Shown one piece after another: positions 1-7,166 of a DNA stretch of 21,240 nt. Position 1 is the first letter of the stretch, and each line of letters begins with the position of its first letter. The DNA lies in assembly GCA_023457135.1 (NCBI GenBank), contig JAEWMO010000081.1, positions 1 to 21,240 on the forward strand. The letters are read 5' to 3'. The notes beneath the pieces are model-generated. The model ran no database searches and had not been told where the DNA came from. It was given only the letters and a program-made list of their open reading frames with translations. The position numbers and the translations under genes are program-made. The stretch is from Methanobacteriota archaeon (lineage in GTDB: Archaea; Halobacteriota; Methanomicrobia; Methanomicrobiales; Methanoculleaceae).

Positions 1-1618
1 GCCGCGGGGGGTCGACGATCGCGGCAAAGCCGAGGAAGGTCAGGTCCTCCTCCACCGCATCGGCGGTCCACTCGATCCCGGCGGGGAGCGTCCGGCAGGC
101 CGCCCCGATCACCCGGAGCCCCTGCGACGCATACTCCTCGATCTCATGGAGGAGGGCGGCGCGGCGGTCCTCGGTGAGCGGGACGGCCGAGCCCCCGGCA
201 AGCAGCCGGGACGAGCGGGCGAGGAGGACCTCCGGCGCCCCCTTCACGTGGGCGACGTGCCCCCCCTCTCCGGGGTAGACGATCGTCATCCGCTTCCGGG
301 TGGAGTTGAACGAGAACTCCTTTACCTCCTCCGGAACCCCCTCGCGGGAGAGGCCGGCTTTCGCCGCCGCGACGACGAGCGCCCCTTCGGTCGGCGTCCC
401 GAAGATCCGCCATCCACCCTCGGAGAGCGCGAAGGTCGCGTGGTTGCAGAGGAGGACGGTGCGCAGGAAGAGACGGAGCCCCCGGTCCACGAGGGGATCG
501 ACGGGCTTCCCCTCGGCAAGGAACTCCCCCTCCGGGGCATACCCGGCCCCGGTGACCTCGAACTCCGCGTCCGGGGTCCTCACCCGGACGACCGCCATCT
601 CGTTCCGGGTGAGGGTCCCGGTCTTGTCGGTGCAGATCACCGAGACCGCGCCGAGGGTCTCCGAGGCCGGGAGGTGGCGGATCAGGCAGTTCCGCCGCAT
701 CATGTTCTTGATGCCGATCGCAAGCGTCAGCGTCACGACCGCCGGGAGGCCCTCCGGGATGACCGCCACCGCGAGGGAGACGCCGACGAGGAACATCTCA
801 AGAAGTTCTCGTTGCTGCAGGAGGCCGACCGCGATCGCGAGCACGGCGATCCCGACGGCGATCAGGCCGAGGTCGCGGCCGAGGCGGTCCATCTGCCGGG
901 CAAGAGGCGTCGCCTCGTCCCCGACCCTCTGCGAGAGGCCGGCAATCCGCCCGAACTCCGTCTGCATCCCCGTGGCGACGACGATACCCCGCCCGTGCCC
1001 GTTGACCACGGTCGTGCCCGCAAAGGTCATGTTGCTCCGCTCGGCAAGAGGGGTCTCTGCCGGGAGCCGGCCCGGCGCCTTGTCGACGGGCGAGGACTCG
1101 CCGGTCAGCGGCGCCTCGTCGACCTCAAGCGACGTCGCCTCGACGAGGAAGAGGTCGGCGGGCACCCGCTCCCCCATCTCGAGCAGGACGAGGTCTCCCG
1201 GCACGACCCCCGCCGCATCGATCTCCTGCCGCTCCCCGTCGCGGATGACGACGGCGTGCTGGACGAGCAGCTTCTTCAGCGCCTCTATCGCCTCCCCGGC
1301 CTGCCACTCCTGGGAGAAGCCGAGCAGGGCGTTCAAGACGACGATGATGAGGATGGCCGCGGCGTCCAGGGCCTCGCCGACGAGAAACGAGATGGCGGCG
1401 GCGACGATCAGGATGACGATGAGAACGCTCTTGAACTGGCGAAGAAACACCCGGAGGCGGGTCTCCCGCGCCTCCTCGCGGAGGACGTTTGCCCCGTAAC
1501 GCTGCAGCCGCGCGGCCGCCTCCTGTGAACTCAGGCCTTCGGGCCCGGTATCGAGTTCCCGCCGGACCTCGTCGGGGGCGAGGCTGTACCAGTCAGGCAG
1601 GGGCTCCCCTCCCGGCAA
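1..1618 (-). CDS. Cation-transporting P-type ATPase, type II (partial, C-terminus beyond left edge)
   Basis: A membrane pump that couples ATP hydrolysis to cation transport. Reading the minus strand gives, in order: an N-terminal cation-ATPase domain starting LPDWYSLAPDEVRREL, a first hydrophobic hairpin, the actuator-domain TGES motif (about 1091-1106), the M4 motif IPEGLPA (about 727-747) typical of type II Ca2+-ATPase-like pumps, the phosphorylation motif DKTGTLT (Asp at 626-628, about residue 331), and the nucleotide-domain KGAPE motif (230-244). The frame is open to base 1, where it reads DPPR, so the rest of the P domain and helices M5-M10 lie outside. The start is uncertain. In-frame choices are GTG at 1657 and TTG at 1618; TTG is preferred because a TATA-like box lies near 1676-1682 and the aspartate position fits the family. 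A strong GGGAGGGGAG lies just inside, before a CTG at about 1600. The ion cannot be told: Ca2+ is most likely from PEGLPA, but H+, Na+ or K+ is possible. It is divergent from the PfpI gene. Confidence 0.9.
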   Translation of the reverse strand, partial: MPGGEPLPDWYSLAPDEVRRELDTGPEGLSSQEAAARLQRYGANVLREEARETRLRVFLRQFKSVLIVILIVAAAISFLVGEALDAAAILIIVVLNALLGFSQEWQAGEAIEALKKLLVQHAVVIRDGERQEIDAAGVVPGDLVLLEMGERVPADLFLVEATSLEVDEAPLTGESSPVDKAPGRLPAETPLAERSNMTFAGTTVVNGHGRGIVVATGMQTEFGRIAGLSQRVGDEATPLARQMDRLGRDLGLIAVGIAVLAIAVGLLQQRELLEMFLVGVSLAVAVIPEGLPAVVTLTLAIGIKNMMRRNCLIRHLPASETLGAVSVICTDKTGTLTRNEMAVVRVRTPDAEFEVTGAGYAPEGEFLAEGKPVDPLVDRGLRLFLRTVLLCNHATFALSEGGWRIFGTPTEGALVVAAAKAGLSREGVPEEVKEFSFNSTRKRMTIVYPGEGGHVAHVKGAPEVLLARSSRLLAGGSAVPLTEDRRAALLHEIEEYASQGLRVIGAACRTLPAGIEWTADAVEEDLTFLGFAAIVDPPR

Positions 1619-1675
1619 CGCGTCCCGGAGAGGCGGGGGACGGCACGTGCATAGCACTGGTTCTGGCGATCGCCT

Positions 1676-1682
1676 ACATAAA
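1676..1682 (-). promoter_or_regulatory. Possible TATA box of the P-type ATPase gene
   Basis: The minus strand reads TTATGTA here. A start of transcription about 25 bases downstream would fall near 1650, giving a short leader before the TTG at 1618. The assignment rests on position and sequence only. Confidence 0.35.
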
Positions 1683-1710
1683 GATAGGGGCCCGACGGTC
1701 CCCGACATCA

Positions 1711-1717
1711 TTATATC
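1711..1717 (+). promoter_or_regulatory. TATA box of the PfpI-family gene
   Basis: TTATATC lies in the divergent intergenic gap, 55 bases before the ATG at 1772. Initiation about 25 bases downstream leaves a leader of roughly 30 bases that contains the GGGGAGGA ribosome site at 1758-1765. Confidence 0.55.
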
Positions 1718-1771
1718 TCCGGGCCCTCCTGATGGGGCCGGGCCGGATCTGCGGCCCGGGGAGGAACAGCA

Positions 1772-2326
1772 ATGAGCAGAATAGCAGTCCTGATCACGGA
1801 TATGTTTGAAGATGTCGAGTATACGGAGCCTGCAAAGGCCTTCCGGGCGGCCGGCCATGACCTCGTTCACGTCGGCCTTTCCGCGGGGGAGACCGTGCAC
1901 GGGAAGAAAGACCGGACGCCTGTTACGATCGACCGGGCCGCCGCCGACGTCTCGGCCGACGACTTCGACGCACTCTTCATTCCGGGCGGCTACTCGCCCG
2001 ACAAACTCCGGGCCCACGATGAGCCTGTCGAGTTCGTGCGTGCCTTCGTCGAGAGCGGTAAACCCGTCCTCGCCATCTGCCACGCGCCCCAGCTCCTGAT
2101 CAACGCGCAGGTGCTCCGGGGACGCAAGATCACCGGCTGGAAGTCCGTCGCCCAGGACATCAGGAATGCCGGTGCGGAGTATATCGACCAGGAAGTGGTG
2201 GTCGACGGCAACCTGGTCTCGAGCAGGAAGCCGGACGACATCCCCGCGTTCATCGAGGCGTCGCTTGCAAAACTCGAGGAGGCCGGCGGCGGGAAGACGA
2301 TGACGGCGGCCGCAGAGCAGCGGTGA
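1772..2326 (+). CDS. DJ-1/PfpI family protein (putative protease, deglycase or amidotransferase-like)
   Basis: A 184-residue cytoplasmic protein of the class I glutamine-amidotransferase-like fold. Visible features are the N-terminal strand RIAVLITD, an acidic residue in the DVEY segment (Glu16) that helps the nucleophile in this family, the FIPGGY turn (69-74), and the nucleophile elbow AICHAPQLL with Cys103 followed by His104. The last 15 residues are a low-complexity tail. Length matches single-domain PfpI/YhbO-type proteins. Members are described as intracellular proteases or as deglycases repairing glycated protein and DNA; sequence does not separate these, and the physiological substrate is unknown. 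The ATG is supported by a strong GGGGAGGA 6 bases upstream. The gene has its own TATA box and is probably monocistronic, since the next gene has a separate promoter-like region. Confidence 0.9.
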   Translation: MSRIAVLITDMFEDVEYTEPAKAFRAAGHDLVHVGLSAGETVHGKKDRTPVTIDRAAADVSADDFDALFIPGGYSPDKLRAHDEPVEFVRAFVESGKPVLAICHAPQLLINAQVLRGRKITGWKSVAQDIRNAGAEYIDQEVVVDGNLVSSRKPDDIPAFIEASLAKLEEAGGGKTMTAAAEQR

Positions 2327-2350
2327 GGGGAGAGGGGCCGCCGCATAAAC

Positions 2351-2375
2351 TCTTTATGGGTGCGGCCCGCACCCA
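2351..2375 (+). promoter_or_regulatory. TATA-like box overlapped by a perfect inverted repeat
   Basis: TCTTTATGGG lies about 30 bases before the ATG at 2385, so the transcript would have a very short leader or none. The arms TGGGTGCG (2357-2364) and CGCACCCA (2368-2375) form a perfect 8-bp inverted repeat with spacer GCC that overlaps the 3' end of the TATA box. It may be an operator. A similar arrangement lies before the DP2 gene. Confidence 0.45.
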
Positions 2376-2384
2376 ATCTCTGGG

Positions 2385-3587
2385 ATGAGAGGTCTCTTAA
2401 AGGACGCACGGGCATGGGGCAGGCCCGCCGTTATCGGCCTCGCCACGGCGCTCGTTCTTCTCCTGGACCTCGTCTTCGGCAACGGCACCGTCTATCCGCA
2501 CCTCTTCTACCTGATAATTGTCCCTGCCGCGTTCTGGTACGGACGGCGGGCGGTCGCCGCCGGACTCCTGCTCGCGGCGGTCCACATCGCCGTCGAAACC
2601 CTTCTCCACGGATCTCCGGGGATAACAGCCGCCATACAGGCGGGAAGTTTCATCGTCGCCGCATACCTGCTCGGCTACCTCTTTGAGATCGCGAGCAGGC
2701 GTGCTGACGGCCTGCACTTCCGTATCGGCGAGCAGGCGCCCGGTGCACCCGCGTGCGATCGGAACACGCGAAGGCTCATCTCCCGGCTCACGAGCCGCGA
2801 CCCCGATGCCCGCTACCAGGCGGCCGGGTGCCTGGGCGATGCCGGCGACCCCGCAGCCGTCGCGCCGCTCGCCGCCCTCCTGAAGGATGAGGAGAGCGGC
2901 GTCCGCTGGAAGGCGGTGGAGGCGCTCGGAAAAATGGGCTCCCCGGCCGTCGGGCCGCTCACGGAGAGCCTGCAGAATCCCGATCCCGACGTCCGGTGGA
3001 TGGCCGCGGTCGCTCTCGGCGATATCGGTGACCCCGCGGCGATCCCGGCGCTGATGGGGGTGCTCGACGACCCCGACACCTACGTCCGGAGCCGGGCGGC
3101 CCTCGCGCTCGCCGCCATCGGCGAGCCCGCACGGGCAGGGCTCATCGCGAGCCTCCGCGACGGGAACGAGCGGGTCCGGTGGGGGGCGGCCCTCGCCCTC
3201 GGCAGCATCGGGGGAGAGAGCGCCGTTGCCGCACTCATCGGTGCCCTCCGCGACCCCGAACGGGAAGTGCGGGAGCGGGCCCGCGGTGCGCTCGGTGATA
3301 TCGGGGATGCCGCCGTTCCCCCGCTCATCGAGGCGTTCGCGACCGACGACGACGGCCTGCAGCGTGAGGCGGCCGCCGCCCTCGGCCTCGTCGGGCGACC
3401 GGCGATCCCCCCGCTCACCGCGGCGCTCGGCTCCGGCGACCGGCGTATCCGCGCCGGGGCGGCAACGGCGCTCGGCGAGATCGGCGATCCCCGGTCGGTC
3501 GACGCCCTGATCGCGGCGCTCCAGGACGAGGGGGAGGAGGTGCGCGAGGCCGCACGGCAGGCACTCGGCAGCATCAGGAAGACATAA
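2385..3587 (+). CDS. Membrane-anchored HEAT-repeat (PBS lyase-type) protein
   Basis: A 400-residue protein with two parts. Residues 14-102 form about four membrane helices (roughly 14-32, 36-53, 55-73, 80-101). Residues about 130-400 contain about nine HEAT/PBS-lyase repeats of 30-31 residues with the recurrent pattern D..VR..AA.ALG.IGDPAAV..L...L. Such repeats form an alpha solenoid used for protein-protein contact; no catalytic motif is visible. The membrane part resembles that of the histidine kinase two genes downstream (both have a P.L..L..IPA segment followed by an Arg-rich loop and a second hairpin). The HEAT module is therefore probably displayed at the inner face of the membrane as a scaffold or sensor output. 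The start at 2385 sits at the expected distance from a TATA box. No ribosome site is evident, which fits a leaderless transcript. Function is inferred only. Confidence 0.88.
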   Translation: MRGLLKDARAWGRPAVIGLATALVLLLDLVFGNGTVYPHLFYLIIVPAAFWYGRRAVAAGLLLAAVHIAVETLLHGSPGITAAIQAGSFIVAAYLLGYLFEIASRRADGLHFRIGEQAPGAPACDRNTRRLISRLTSRDPDARYQAAGCLGDAGDPAAVAPLAALLKDEESGVRWKAVEALGKMGSPAVGPLTESLQNPDPDVRWMAAVALGDIGDPAAIPALMGVLDDPDTYVRSRAALALAAIGEPARAGLIASLRDGNERVRWGAALALGSIGGESAVAALIGALRDPEREVRERARGALGDIGDAAVPPLIEAFATDDDGLQREAAAALGLVGRPAIPPLTAALGSGDRRIRAGAATALGEIGDPRSVDALIAALQDEGEEVREAARQALGSIRKT

Positions 3588-3612
3588 CACCTGCGAGAGA
3601 ACACCTGAAGGC

Positions 3613-4140
3613 ATGACTGACGAGACCCGGATAGATGAACTGGTTGCCGGCCTCCGGCAGGGGCCTCTTGAGGTGCGCCGGACGGCGACCGCCGAACTCG
3701 GAGCGAGCGGAGAGGCGGCGGTCGGACCGCTGATCGCCGCGATGCTCGATGGCGACAACGACATCCGGTGGTATGCCGCTCGCGCGCTGGTGCAGATCGG
3801 CGAGCCCGCGATCGGCCCTCTCCTCGATGCGATGCGTGCCGCAGGGGACCACGACTTCCGGCGTTACGCCATGGCGGCCCTGGCCGGAATGGGTGACGCG
3901 GCCGTAAACCCCCTCGTCGCCATCATCGAGAACGCCGATCCGGTGCTCCAGCCCTTTGCCGCGACGGCCCTCATGCGGATCGGCAAGCCTGCAGTCGAGC
4001 CCCTCCTCCGCCTTATGGAGAGCCCCGACCCCAAAACCCAGGAACGGGCCGCTCTCCTCCTCTGGAAGATGGGAGAGACGGGAGCGACGCCCCTCACCGA
4101 TGCGCTCATCACCGGGAGCAGATCCGCGAACAATAAATGA
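3613..4140 (+). CDS. Soluble HEAT-repeat protein
   Basis: A 175-residue protein made almost wholly of about five HEAT/PBS-lyase repeats, for example the DNDIRWYAARALVQIG unit. It has no signal peptide or membrane segment. It begins 25 bases after the membrane HEAT gene and is followed after 32 bases by the histidine kinase, so the three are likely co-transcribed. A weak GAAGG precedes the ATG. PBS-lyase HEAT repeats were first named in phycobilin lyases, but this is a methanogen context without phycobilins, so a lyase role is not supported. The likely role is as an adaptor in the neighbouring signalling pathway, binding either the membrane HEAT protein or the kinase/receiver pair. That is inference from context. 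Confidence 0.85.
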   Translation: MTDETRIDELVAGLRQGPLEVRRTATAELGASGEAAVGPLIAAMLDGDNDIRWYAARALVQIGEPAIGPLLDAMRAAGDHDFRRYAMAALAGMGDAAVNPLVAIIENADPVLQPFAATALMRIGKPAVEPLLRLMESPDPKTQERAALLLWKMGETGATPLTDALITGSRSANNK

Positions 4141-4172
4141 TACCGAGGCCATCAGATCCATAAGAGGTCTGA

Positions 4173-6038
4173 ATGGCGCCGCGTATGGTAGAGACTCCCC
4201 GCCGGCTTCTGCAGGGCGGGGATTTCGGGGAACCGGTGAAGGTCCTGGTCGCAGGCGTATCGGGCGCTGCGATCCTTGCCGCCCTCATCATAGAGGCTCC
4301 CGGCACGAACCCCATCCTCTGGGCCCTCCTTTTTATCCCGGCCATCCTCGCCGGCTACCACTACCGCGAACGGGGGATTGCCGTTGCCGCCGTCCTCGGG
4401 CTTGCCGCGCTCAGCATCGTCTCGCTGCGGCCCAACCCCGACCCCGCCATCATCCTCCCCTTCGCCGCCATGATCGCCCTCGCGTCGCTCACGTCGACCC
4501 TCGGCTACTCGAACGAGAGGGAGCAGGTCCGACGCCGGGAAGCCGTGGAACTCGCTCCGTCCGGGGCGTTCCTCCTACGACGAGACGACGGGACGGTACG
4601 GGAGGCGAACCGGGCGTTTGCAGAATGCCTCGGCTACACGAGAGAGGAACTCAAGAACCTCCCGGTCTCGAAGATCTGGCCGTATGCCGGCGACCGCACA
4701 GACTTCTTCAGGCTCGCGGAGCCGGGCGGCAAGAACGTGGCCGTCGAGACACGGTTCGTCGGCCGCGGCGGGGCCTCGCACTGGTTCGTCCTCTCCGGGC
4801 GCTCTCTTGACGATGAGACCATATCCTGCCGGATAGAAGATATCACCCGCTACAAAGAGGTGGAAGCAGCCCTGAACGCCGAGTGCAATCGCCTCCTCTC
4901 GGTCCTCGACACGCTCCCGGCCTACGTCGCCCTGCAGAGAGAGGACCACACCTTCCGGTTTGCCAACCGGGCGTTCCGCGAGACCTTCGGCGACCCGGAA
5001 GGCCGGCTCTGCTACGAGGTGTTGCGCAACTCCCGCCGGCCCTGCACTCCCTGCCGTGCGACGCTGATCTTCACCCTCTGGAGCCCGCAGCAGTGGGAGT
5101 GGGACCACATGAACGGGAAGACCTACGAGGTCCACGCCTACCCGTTCATCGACACGGACGGGACGCCCCTGATGCTCCAGCTCGGCATCGAGATCACCCA
5201 GCGGGTGCAGGCCGAAGAGGCGCTCAAGGGGATTGCCGGGAACCTCCAGGCAAAGAACCGGGAACTCGAGGTGCTGCGGAGCCAGCTCTATGTCGTCAAC
5301 CAGGACCTCGACGCGATGGTCCGGGAGCGGACCGCCGACGTGGAGAAACTCCTCGCCCAGAAGGACGAGTTCATATCGCAGCTCGGCCACGACCTCAAGA
5401 CGCCCTTAACGCCGCTCGTCGCGCTCATGCCGAGGATTCTCCAGCGGGAGCAGGACCCCGGGCTCCGGCGTCTCCTTGAGATCGCCGGCCACAATGTCAC
5501 CTGCATGAAGGATCTGGTCCAGAAGACCCTGCAGCTCGCCCGGATGAACTCCCTCTACATCGAACTCGACCTCGAGCCTCTCGACCTGCGGGCAGAGTTG
5601 AACAACACCGTCCGGAACTACGCGGTCTCGTTCAAAGAGAAGGCCGTCACCCTCAACAATAACGTCCCGCCGGGGCTCACCGTCAGGGCCGACCGGATTC
5701 TTCTCGGGGAGGTCTTTGACAACCTGATCGGCAACGCCATCAAGTATATGCCGAACGGTTCGGGGACGATCACCATCGATGCCGCCCGCGAGCAGGGGGT
5801 CGTGGTCGTCTCGGTCAGGGACACCGGGATCGGCATGACGCCCGAACAGCTCGGGAAAGTCTTCATCGAGTTCTACAAGGCCGACCCCTCCCGGCACGAC
5901 TTCAACTCGCCGGGCCTCGGCCTCACGATCTGCCGGCGGATCGTGGAGCGGCACGGAGGACGGATCTGGGCCGAGAGTCCCGGGGAAGGGCAGGGATCGA
6001 CCATCATTTTTACCCTGGAAGCGATCGAAGGGTCGTAA
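4173..6038 (+). CDS. Membrane PAS/PAS sensor histidine kinase
   Basis: A 621-residue membrane kinase. Residues about 22-110 give four hydrophobic helices. PAS domain 1 spans about 122-230 and PAS domain 2 about 237-345. The second PAS carries a cysteine set (Cys280, Cys291, Cys294; motif RPCTPC) that could bind metal, Fe-S or heme, or form a disulfide. A coiled-coil linker follows, then the dimerisation domain with H-box GHDLKTPLTP (phospho-acceptor His406), the N box FDNLIGNAIKY (Asn517, Asn521), the G1 box DTGIGM (Asp550) and the G2 box GLGLTIC. All catalytic boxes are intact. It lies after two HEAT genes and before a stand-alone receiver gene, which is its natural phosphate acceptor. An alternative start is Met5 (4185). 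AGAGGT before 4173 supports the chosen start weakly. Confidence 0.93.
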   Translation: MAPRMVETPRRLLQGGDFGEPVKVLVAGVSGAAILAALIIEAPGTNPILWALLFIPAILAGYHYRERGIAVAAVLGLAALSIVSLRPNPDPAIILPFAAMIALASLTSTLGYSNEREQVRRREAVELAPSGAFLLRRDDGTVREANRAFAECLGYTREELKNLPVSKIWPYAGDRTDFFRLAEPGGKNVAVETRFVGRGGASHWFVLSGRSLDDETISCRIEDITRYKEVEAALNAECNRLLSVLDTLPAYVALQREDHTFRFANRAFRETFGDPEGRLCYEVLRNSRRPCTPCRATLIFTLWSPQQWEWDHMNGKTYEVHAYPFIDTDGTPLMLQLGIEITQRVQAEEALKGIAGNLQAKNRELEVLRSQLYVVNQDLDAMVRERTADVEKLLAQKDEFISQLGHDLKTPLTPLVALMPRILQREQDPGLRRLLEIAGHNVTCMKDLVQKTLQLARMNSLYIELDLEPLDLRAELNNTVRNYAVSFKEKAVTLNNNVPPGLTVRADRILLGEVFDNLIGNAIKYMPNGSGTITIDAAREQGVVVVSVRDTGIGMTPEQLGKVFIEFYKADPSRHDFNSPGLGLTICRRIVERHGGRIWAESPGEGQGSTIIFTLEAIEGS

Positions 6039-6052
6039 CACGGATCCATAGG

Positions 6053-6094
6053 TTTATATCTCCCTCGGGTCGAGAGAGAACTGTCCGAGACCCG
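6053..6094 (+). promoter_or_regulatory. Promoter of the receiver/CheB pair with leader inverted repeat
   Basis: TTTATATC (6053-6060) is a good archaeal TATA box 63 bases before the ATG at 6116. It is followed by CGGGTC (6066-6071) and GACCCG (6089-6094), which can pair as a 6-bp stem. The receiver and CheB genes can thus be transcribed separately from the kinase. Confidence 0.55.
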
Positions 6095-6115
6095 GGGGTT
6101 CCGGGGAGGAAGCAG

Positions 6116-6502
6116 ATGGCGAAAGTGCCGTGCCGACAGATTATGGTCGTCGATGACGACGCATTCATCCTCGAGGTGATGGGGGAGCTCTTTGAACCGG
6201 AGGGGATCGGGGTCGTCGCCGCGGAGAGCGGCGATGCCTGCATCGCGGAGCTGATGAACGGGTTTCGCGGCGTCATCCTGATGGATGTCATGATGCCCGG
6301 AAAAGACGGCTGGGAGACGATCGGGGAGATGATCGACCGGGGTCTCATGGAAGGAAACGTCGTCGCGATGCTCACCGCGAAGGATATCCCGGATACGGCG
6401 CTGGACCCCCTCAAGGAGCACGTCATCGACTATATCACAAAACCGTTCGAAGCGGACGAGATCGTGGCCGTCGTGAAGGGCTACCTCGACTATCTCGGGT
6501 GA
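6116..6502 (+). CDS. Stand-alone response-regulator receiver protein
   Basis: A 128-residue single REC domain with no output domain. The acidic pocket is Asp13/Asp14 in MVVDDD, the phospho-acceptor is Asp57 in ILMDVMMPG, the switch Thr is Thr87 in MLTAKD, and the conserved Lys is Lys109 in YITKPF. A strong GGGGAGGA ribosome site lies at 6103-6110. It follows the histidine kinase by 77 bases and precedes the CheB-domain gene by 12 bases. Its job is probably to accept phosphate from the kinase and pass the signal to the CheB protein by contact, or to act as a CheY-like diffusible signal. Together with the next gene it has the parts of one CheB (REC plus esterase) on two polypeptides. Confidence 0.93.
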   Translation: MAKVPCRQIMVVDDDAFILEVMGELFEPEGIGVVAAESGDACIAELMNGFRGVILMDVMMPGKDGWETIGEMIDRGLMEGNVVAMLTAKDIPDTALDPLKEHVIDYITKPFEADEIVAVVKGYLDYLG

Positions 6503-6514
6503 GGAGGTGCGCGC

Positions 6515-7108
6515 ATGGAGAAGACTGCACCACAGCGCCGGGACGGCCGGACGATCGTCGTCATCGGTTCCTCGACGGGCGGACCGCGGACGCTCGAGAC
6601 GATCTTTTACCGGTTCCCGCCCATCGATGCCGCCATCGTCATCGTCCAGCATATGCCGCACTACATCAACAGCGGCCTCTGCCGGCACCTCGCGGAGACC
6701 TCCCGGATGGCGGTCAGGATTGCAGAGGACGGCAAGCCGGTGGAGCACGGCACGATCTACGTGGCCCCGAGCGGCGTCCACTTAAAACTCGTCGGCAACC
6801 GCGAGATCCGCCTCTTTGACGACGCGAAGATCCAGTACGCCAGGCCCTCGATCGATGTTGCCATGATGTCGCTTGAGCGGAACGATAACGACCGCCTCAT
6901 CGGGGCGATCCTCTCGGGGATGGGGAGCGACGGCGCCGAGGGGATCCGCCACATCAAGGCCATCGGCGGCGTCACCCTCGCCCAGGCCCTCCGGACCTGC
7001 GCCATCCATGCCATGCCCCGCGCTGCGTTCGAGACCGGGCGGGTCGACCGGATGCTCCCGCCGGAGGAGATCCGGGAGCGGATCATCCGGATCGCGGGCA
7101 CCGCCTGA
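6515..7108 (+). CDS. Stand-alone CheB-type protein-glutamate methylesterase domain
   Basis: A 197-residue CheB catalytic domain lacking the usual N-terminal receiver and linker. CheB removes methyl groups from methyl-accepting sensor proteins and deamidates glutamines. The triad is visible: Ser20 in IGSSTGGP, His46 in VQHMP, and Asp139 in GMGSDGA. The C-terminal AMPRAA also matches the family (usually GMPREA). A strong GGAGGTG (6503-6509) supports the ATG. The gene is coupled to the receiver gene 12 bases upstream. No chemoreceptor, CheR or CheA is in the window, so the target is unknown; it may be a receptor elsewhere or a signalling protein in this cluster. In canonical CheB the unphosphorylated receiver blocks the active site, so here regulation would need to act in trans. 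Confidence 0.92.
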   Translation: MEKTAPQRRDGRTIVVIGSSTGGPRTLETIFYRFPPIDAAIVIVQHMPHYINSGLCRHLAETSRMAVRIAEDGKPVEHGTIYVAPSGVHLKLVGNREIRLFDDAKIQYARPSIDVAMMSLERNDNDRLIGAILSGMGSDGAEGIRHIKAIGGVTLAQALRTCAIHAMPRAAFETGRVDRMLPPEEIRERIIRIAGTA

Positions 7109-7133
7109 GGGGCTCCTGCCCCCTGCCCCGACG

Positions 7134-7157
7134 TTTCTAAATGGGTGAACGACCCAT
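7134..7157 (+). promoter_or_regulatory. TATA-like box and inverted repeat before the DP2 gene
   Basis: TTTCTAAAT (7134-7142) lies about 28 bases before the ATG at 7167, implying a leaderless or near-leaderless message. ATGGGT (7141-7146) and ACCCAT (7152-7157) form a perfect 6-bp inverted repeat with spacer GAACG that begins within the TATA box. Confidence 0.45.
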
Positions 7158-7166
7158 ACTCCCTGC

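Noticed and set aside
146..1528. Long open frames on the plus strand (460 and 399 codons) opposite the ATPase gene
   Set aside because: The minus strand encodes DKTGTLT, TGES, PEGLPA and KGAPE in order. The plus-strand frames are Arg/Asp-rich translations of antisense GC-rich DNA with no motif.
2397..3764. 455-codon minus-strand frame opposite the HEAT-repeat genes
   Set aside because: It is antisense to regular HEAT repeats, spans two genes and shows no domain; its own repeats are only a mirror of the HEAT repeats.
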